Source: Psoroptes ovis
Taxonomy: Eukaryota > Arthropoda > Arachnida > Sarcoptiformes > Psoroptidae
Direction: 5' to 3'
DNA: 64,000 nt
Assembly (NCBI GenBank): GCA_002943765.1
Contig: PQWQ01000003.1
Coordinates: 2,665,501 to 2,729,500, forward strand
Part shown: piece after piece, positions 60,176 through 64,000 of the stretch
Position numbering within the stretch: the stretch's first letter is position 1
How the letters are laid out: the number at the start of each line of letters is the position of its first letter
Program-made: the position numbers and the translations under genes
The notes under the pieces: generated by a model
What the model was told of the DNA's origin: nothing
Seen by the model: only the letters and a program-made list of their open reading frames with translations
Database searches by the model: none

Positions 60176-61061
60176 GATCTTTGTAGACAATAAAAACCGA
60201 AATGTTCTCTATCGGTTAACCCAAAACAAAAACTGAAAACGTAATTTTGAAGCTAAAAAATTCAAATGAAATTGAAAACAAAATATAAACAAAAAGAAAT
60301 TTTTTTTGTGCCGTGGCAAAACTGTAACTATTTCTACAGTGTTTCTGCCGTTGTCTATTTTTTCTGTTACGATTGTTGCATTGAAAAATTGCTCATTATT
60401 TTCCAAAGAATTTTTTTACAAGTCAAGATAATTTTCACAATAATCATTATTTAATTTTTAATTAATAATCAATTTTTTTTGATTTAATTATAATTTAATC
60501 ATGTTTTAATAATTATTATTGTTTGGAAAATTCCCTGTAGTTTTTTTCAATTCTCACAAAGTACGTGTCATTATGATGATGTGGATTATCATGATCCTTG
60601 TTGCGCAATCCAAGGTCTTATACCTTTGATAATAGGATTTCCTTCTCGCAAAATGACTAATGCTAATCCTTCACTCATATTGCTATCCTATTGATGATTG
60701 ATTGGTTCATAATCTTTCGAATAATTCAATGTTATCCTTGGATTTTCATTTTGGTAAATAAAGGGTTACTACTTTTGAAATTTTCGACGAAAATCAAAAC
60801 AACAGATGACGCTAATATCGCATAATCCTCATATTTTTGGCTCATTCCCAATGTTTGAATATTTGATAAACAGACTTGACCAAAAGATAAACATTCAAAG
60901 CAACCACTTAAATCCAGATCAATTTGGATTAATTCTTGTATATAACAGAATTCATCTTTTGAAATCATTGTCTAGTTGGTAAGTGATACTAATTTATGAT
61001 ATTTCTCGAATCAGTTAATTGATTATGATCATATTAAATAGAATAGCTCCGACAATCAATC
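60176..61061. other. Intergenic region with a possible small gene on minus
   Basis: 60176-60540 is the ARFGAP promoter side, AT-rich with no visible gene. 60550-60968 may hold a small gene: minus-strand frame 60968-60732 (78 codons, starting MISKDEFCYIQELIQIDLDL) and a further minus-strand frame at about 60680-60590 (MSEGLALVILREGNPIIKGI...). I could not find a splice pair that links them, and neither is recognised. Confidence 0.35.
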
Positions 61062-62648
61062 ATGGATGGCATGAGACAATATTACGATGTATCATCAAGT
61101 GGAGAATGGCATGATATTACTTATTCGAACATACCTCCTTCAATAATAAATTTTGATTTATATGATAAAATACCTGGACCGCAAATACCGAATAATTTAT
61201 CGGAGCCAATTGATTTTTTTTCATTATATTTTACTGATGAATTGATAAATTGTATTATACAAGAAACAAATACTTACGCCAAGAACGAAATTGCTAAAAA
61301 AGAGCTTTCGAAAAAGTCACTTTGGCATACATGGCATGATATTTCAAAAGATGAATTTCTAGCATTTATCGCTGTCATTCTTAACATGGGCAGAATTCAA
61401 TTGCCTGGTATGCAAGAATATTGGTCCACCGCTGCTAATAGCAGAATTCCATTTTTTCCCGAAATATTCACCAGAGCTAGATTTGAACAGATATTTTATA
61501 TGTTGTATTTGGAAAAACTGACGCAAAGAAATGTAGACACTGACATACATAATGTCAGCAATTATTTAGGATATTTGGATGGTAAATTTCGTCAATATTT
61601 TATCCCTAATAAAGCCATCGCTGTATATGAATCTATTGTGAAATTCAAAGGCCGAATAACGTTTGTCACTCATAATCCGAACAGGCCAGCAAAGTCTGGT
61701 GAACGCATTTATGCTCTTGTGGATTTAAAAACAGGATATTTATTTACGATACTTCCCTACTACGGGAAAAAGGCTTCAAATAATATAGCTCGGCCAAATC
61801 TACCTCTTAGCTCCAGGATTCCACTACATCTTTATCAAAAATTATTAGAAAGAATTCCTACAGCAAAAGGATATCACATGTATACTGATCGCTACTATAC
61901 CAGCATCGTTTTAGCTGAAGAATTGCTAAAAATGAATTGTCATCTTACTGGTGTCATGAAAATCAATGGTAAAGATATACCAGAACATATTAAAAAACCA
62001 AACCTTCATCCGAATCAAGCAGTTGCATTTAGAAAAAATCATTCGACGCTCATCGCATGGAAAGACAAACAATTGATAATAATGCTCACTAATTATTATG
62101 GCTCTCAATTTCAGGCTACCCGCAATGTATTGGTAGATGGACATATCGAAACAATCAACAAGCCAGAAGCCGTGCTGGACTATACCACAAACATTGGTGA
62201 AGTTGATCGCGTAGATCAATTAGCATCGACTTATTGTTTTCTTCGAAAATCATTAAAATGGTGGAGAAAATTATTTTTCTGGGGATTAGAAATGTGTGTA
62301 ATAAATTCATACATATTGTATAGAGTCTCGAAACAAGCCATCAATGAAGTGCCAATGACACATCATAAATATGTTCAAAAACTTATTGATCAATTACGTG
62401 GCGATTTTCGTGTATCACGAACACGTCCAAAATGTAAATCATTTACCGAAGATAGATTAAACAATAAATTACATATTATTGTAAAAGGTAAAAAACGAGA
62501 TTGTGCTGTTTGTTCGGATCGAAAAATTCCTGGTGGTAGACGTCAAACAATGTATCATTGTAAAACATGTAATAACCAGCCAGCAATGCATATTGGTGAA
62601 TGTTTCGAAATTTATCATACTGTACAAAATTATAAAATCAAAAAATAA
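61062..62648 (+). CDS. piggyBac-type transposase-derived protein (PGBD-like)
   Basis: A single open frame of 528 residues with the DDE_Tnp_1_7 layout. The core has FLAFIAVILNMGRIQLPGMQ, FKGRITF, the second acid in MYTDRYYTS (Asp 276), and GEVDRVDQ (Asp 382 and Asp 385). Its C-terminus has a Cys-rich zinc domain (CAVCSDRK ... YHCKTCNN ... CFEIYH), which in piggyBac binds the transposon ends. The position of the first catalytic Asp holds Tyr 189 (codon TAT, 61626-61628, in AVYESIVKFKGR). Cut-and-paste activity is therefore doubtful. No piggyBac terminal repeats or TTAA pair were recognised nearby. It could be a dead copy or a host-adopted gene; the frame is fully intact. Confidence 0.88.
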   Translation: MDGMRQYYDVSSSGEWHDITYSNIPPSIINFDLYDKIPGPQIPNNLSEPIDFFSLYFTDELINCIIQETNTYAKNEIAKKELSKKSLWHTWHDISKDEFLAFIAVILNMGRIQLPGMQEYWSTAANSRIPFFPEIFTRARFEQIFYMLYLEKLTQRNVDTDIHNVSNYLGYLDGKFRQYFIPNKAIAVYESIVKFKGRITFVTHNPNRPAKSGERIYALVDLKTGYLFTILPYYGKKASNNIARPNLPLSSRIPLHLYQKLLERIPTAKGYHMYTDRYYTSIVLAEELLKMNCHLTGVMKINGKDIPEHIKKPNLHPNQAVAFRKNHSTLIAWKDKQLIIMLTNYYGSQFQATRNVLVDGHIETINKPEAVLDYTTNIGEVDRVDQLASTYCFLRKSLKWWRKLFFWGLEMCVINSYILYRVSKQAINEVPMTHHKYVQKLIDQLRGDFRVSRTRPKCKSFTEDRLNNKLHIIVKGKKRDCAVCSDRKIPGGRRQTMYHCKTCNNQPAMHIGECFEIYHTVQNYKIKK

Positions 62649-62944
62649 AATTCAATATTTTGTGTATTATTATTCATTTTCATTTTTTTGCATCAATAAA
62701 AATTTTTTCATTATTCAAGCAATCAATTCAATTCATGTTCAATTATAAATATGAAAAATTCATTTATTTCAAATCATAAATAGATTTCATTGAAAAATAA
62801 CAATTAAACAAAAAATAATTAAAAAAGATCACAGATCATCATTGAACAAGCAAAAAACTGAATTCAAAATCAAATAAAGCTTTAACAATTGTCAACAAAT
62901 TGATGAGCAATAAACATTGAAATTCATTGTCGTTCAAAAAACAT

Positions 62945-63817
62945 TCATTGTTTCGTTCTCCTCTTTGACCATTTACAATGATTCGGAAACAGATGACAGT
63001 GTAATGAATAAAATCTATTATTTGATTAATGAAAACAAAAATTAATTACTCAATCAATAATTTTTGAAATAAATACAAACCTTGTAGAATCATTTGGAAT
63101 CGTTTCCAATTGATTTATTGACAATACATTACGATTTAAATGATTACCGGAATAACTGAATGAAATCTATTTTATTTTTTCAATGAAAAGATAAAAGTAA
63201 AAATGAAATGATTATTATCATAAAACATAATGATGAATATTGGGCATGAATAATAAAAATTCAAAATCATTGTACTGTGACCATAATGTGTAATCATAAT
63301 GATTATATGATCAACATCCACATAATGAACAACCAACAACATCAACATCAGCACCGACAACAATAACAATAACAACGCCTACCCATCATCATATGGATAT
63401 CATAATCGTTAAACACACAAGCAGACACAGACACACACTCATATATTATTTAAGAAAATGAATAAATAAAAGGAAATCTATTGTGTTTTGTGATATAATT
63501 CTAATGATAATGATTATAATTATCATTAGAATAGAATATTATTGATCATAATCATTTTCACTATTTTTTTTCTACTACTATTTTTATGAATGAAATCTCT
63601 TTTTTGAATTTATAAGACATCAAATAATAATAATAATAAATAAATCTTTACCTGATCTTCAAATGAATCAATGTCCAACATTGCCATCGGTTCTAAATGT
63701 GAATGAAATTTATCAATTTTTGTCAATTTTTTGCCCAACATATATTCAATAATATAACCAATGGTAACATCATCTGGCAGACGGATGCGATCGCCGACGG
63801 AAATCAATTGTCCATTG
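62945..63817 (-). CDS. fng: Fringe beta-1,3-N-acetylglucosaminyltransferase, C-terminal exons (partial)
   Basis: Three exons are visible: 63817-63652, 63166-63081 and 63014-62945 (stop). Phases are continuous (0 and 2), giving 106 residues. Fringe extends O-fucose on Notch EGF repeats in the Golgi and tunes ligand choice. Marks are DRIRLPDDVTIGYIIEYMLG and KFHSHLEPM, then ISFSYSGNHLNRNVL, and the end DSTRFYSLHCHLFPN with its conserved Cys. The chain finishes with a short basic tail CKWSKRRTKQ. Exons with the DxD motif and the signal anchor must lie beyond 64000; 63818-64000 reads as intron. The intron at 63167-63651 is AT-rich and otherwise empty. Confidence 0.85.
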
Positions 63818-64000
63818 CTAAATGATTTTTGGTGAAAAAAACAAAACAAACCAAAACAAGGAAATTGATAATTATTAATTCGTGTGTAAAAAAATAATTT
63901 ATTATTAAAATTCAAATGTTTTTTGTATTTTAAATAGGAAAAATTATATAAATAGCAACAGCAAGCAAGCACAACAAACAGTGAACAACAAAGCTGTCAT

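Noticed and set aside
1..64000. CRISPR arrays, tRNA or rRNA genes, bacterial operons
   Set aside because: No spaced identical repeats, cloverleaf-like sequence or rRNA signature was noticed; intron-containing animal genes fill the window. A covariance-model scan was not possible.

Overview
The window looks like nuclear DNA of a small, AT-rich arthropod, most likely an acariform mite such as a house dust mite. This is inferred from strongly arthropod-like proteins (an Ih/HCN channel, BACURD, fringe, a PTP-PEST-type phosphatase), long A/T homopolymers, CAT/GAT and CA microsatellites, tightly packed genes and mostly tiny introns of 57-82 bp. No bacterial features, rRNA, tRNA or CRISPR array were seen.

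Layout. 1-22401 is dominated by one large plus-strand gene, an HCN/Ih pacemaker channel. Its nine coding exons are spread over introns of up to 8.9 kb, and all exon phases join to one 1183-residue frame. 22402-33300 is an accessory, transposon-rich island. It holds a two-exon gene of unknown function, a gustatory-receptor-like gene cut in two by a damaged Ty3-type LTR element (4-bp target duplication CCAT, in-frame when the insert is removed), several decayed mariner copies, and a nest in which a mariner sits inside an old Ty3-type pol and is itself interrupted by a 207-bp insertion.

33300-60200 is a compact housekeeping region: PTGR3/ZADH2-like reductase, cyclin A, RBMX2, a full-length and apparently very young Ty1/copia element inserted next to the RBMX2 start, a PTP-PEST-type phosphatase, NSRP1, proteasome subunit PSMD2/Rpn1, a KCTD10/13-type BACURD adaptor, FKRP, ZSWIM7/SWS1, TOM1 and ARFGAP2/3. 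Neighbours are arranged head-to-head or tail-to-tail with 70-330 bp between most of them. 60200-64000 carries an intact piggyBac-type transposase ORF that lacks the first catalytic Asp, and the last three exons of a fringe glycosyltransferase that runs out of the window.

The host genes do not form one pathway. They cover excitability (Ih), cell cycle (cyclin A, and BACURD for ubiquitin targeting), splicing (RBMX2, NSRP1), proteolysis (PSMD2), Golgi/endosome traffic and glycosylation (ARFGAP, TOM1, FKRP, fringe) and recombination (ZSWIM7). Exon boundaries were assigned by hand from GT/AG sites, phase continuity and family knowledge. No search or alignment program was run. I saw no clear new defence or regulatory system. 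The most notable things are the transposon events and the piggyBac active-site substitution.
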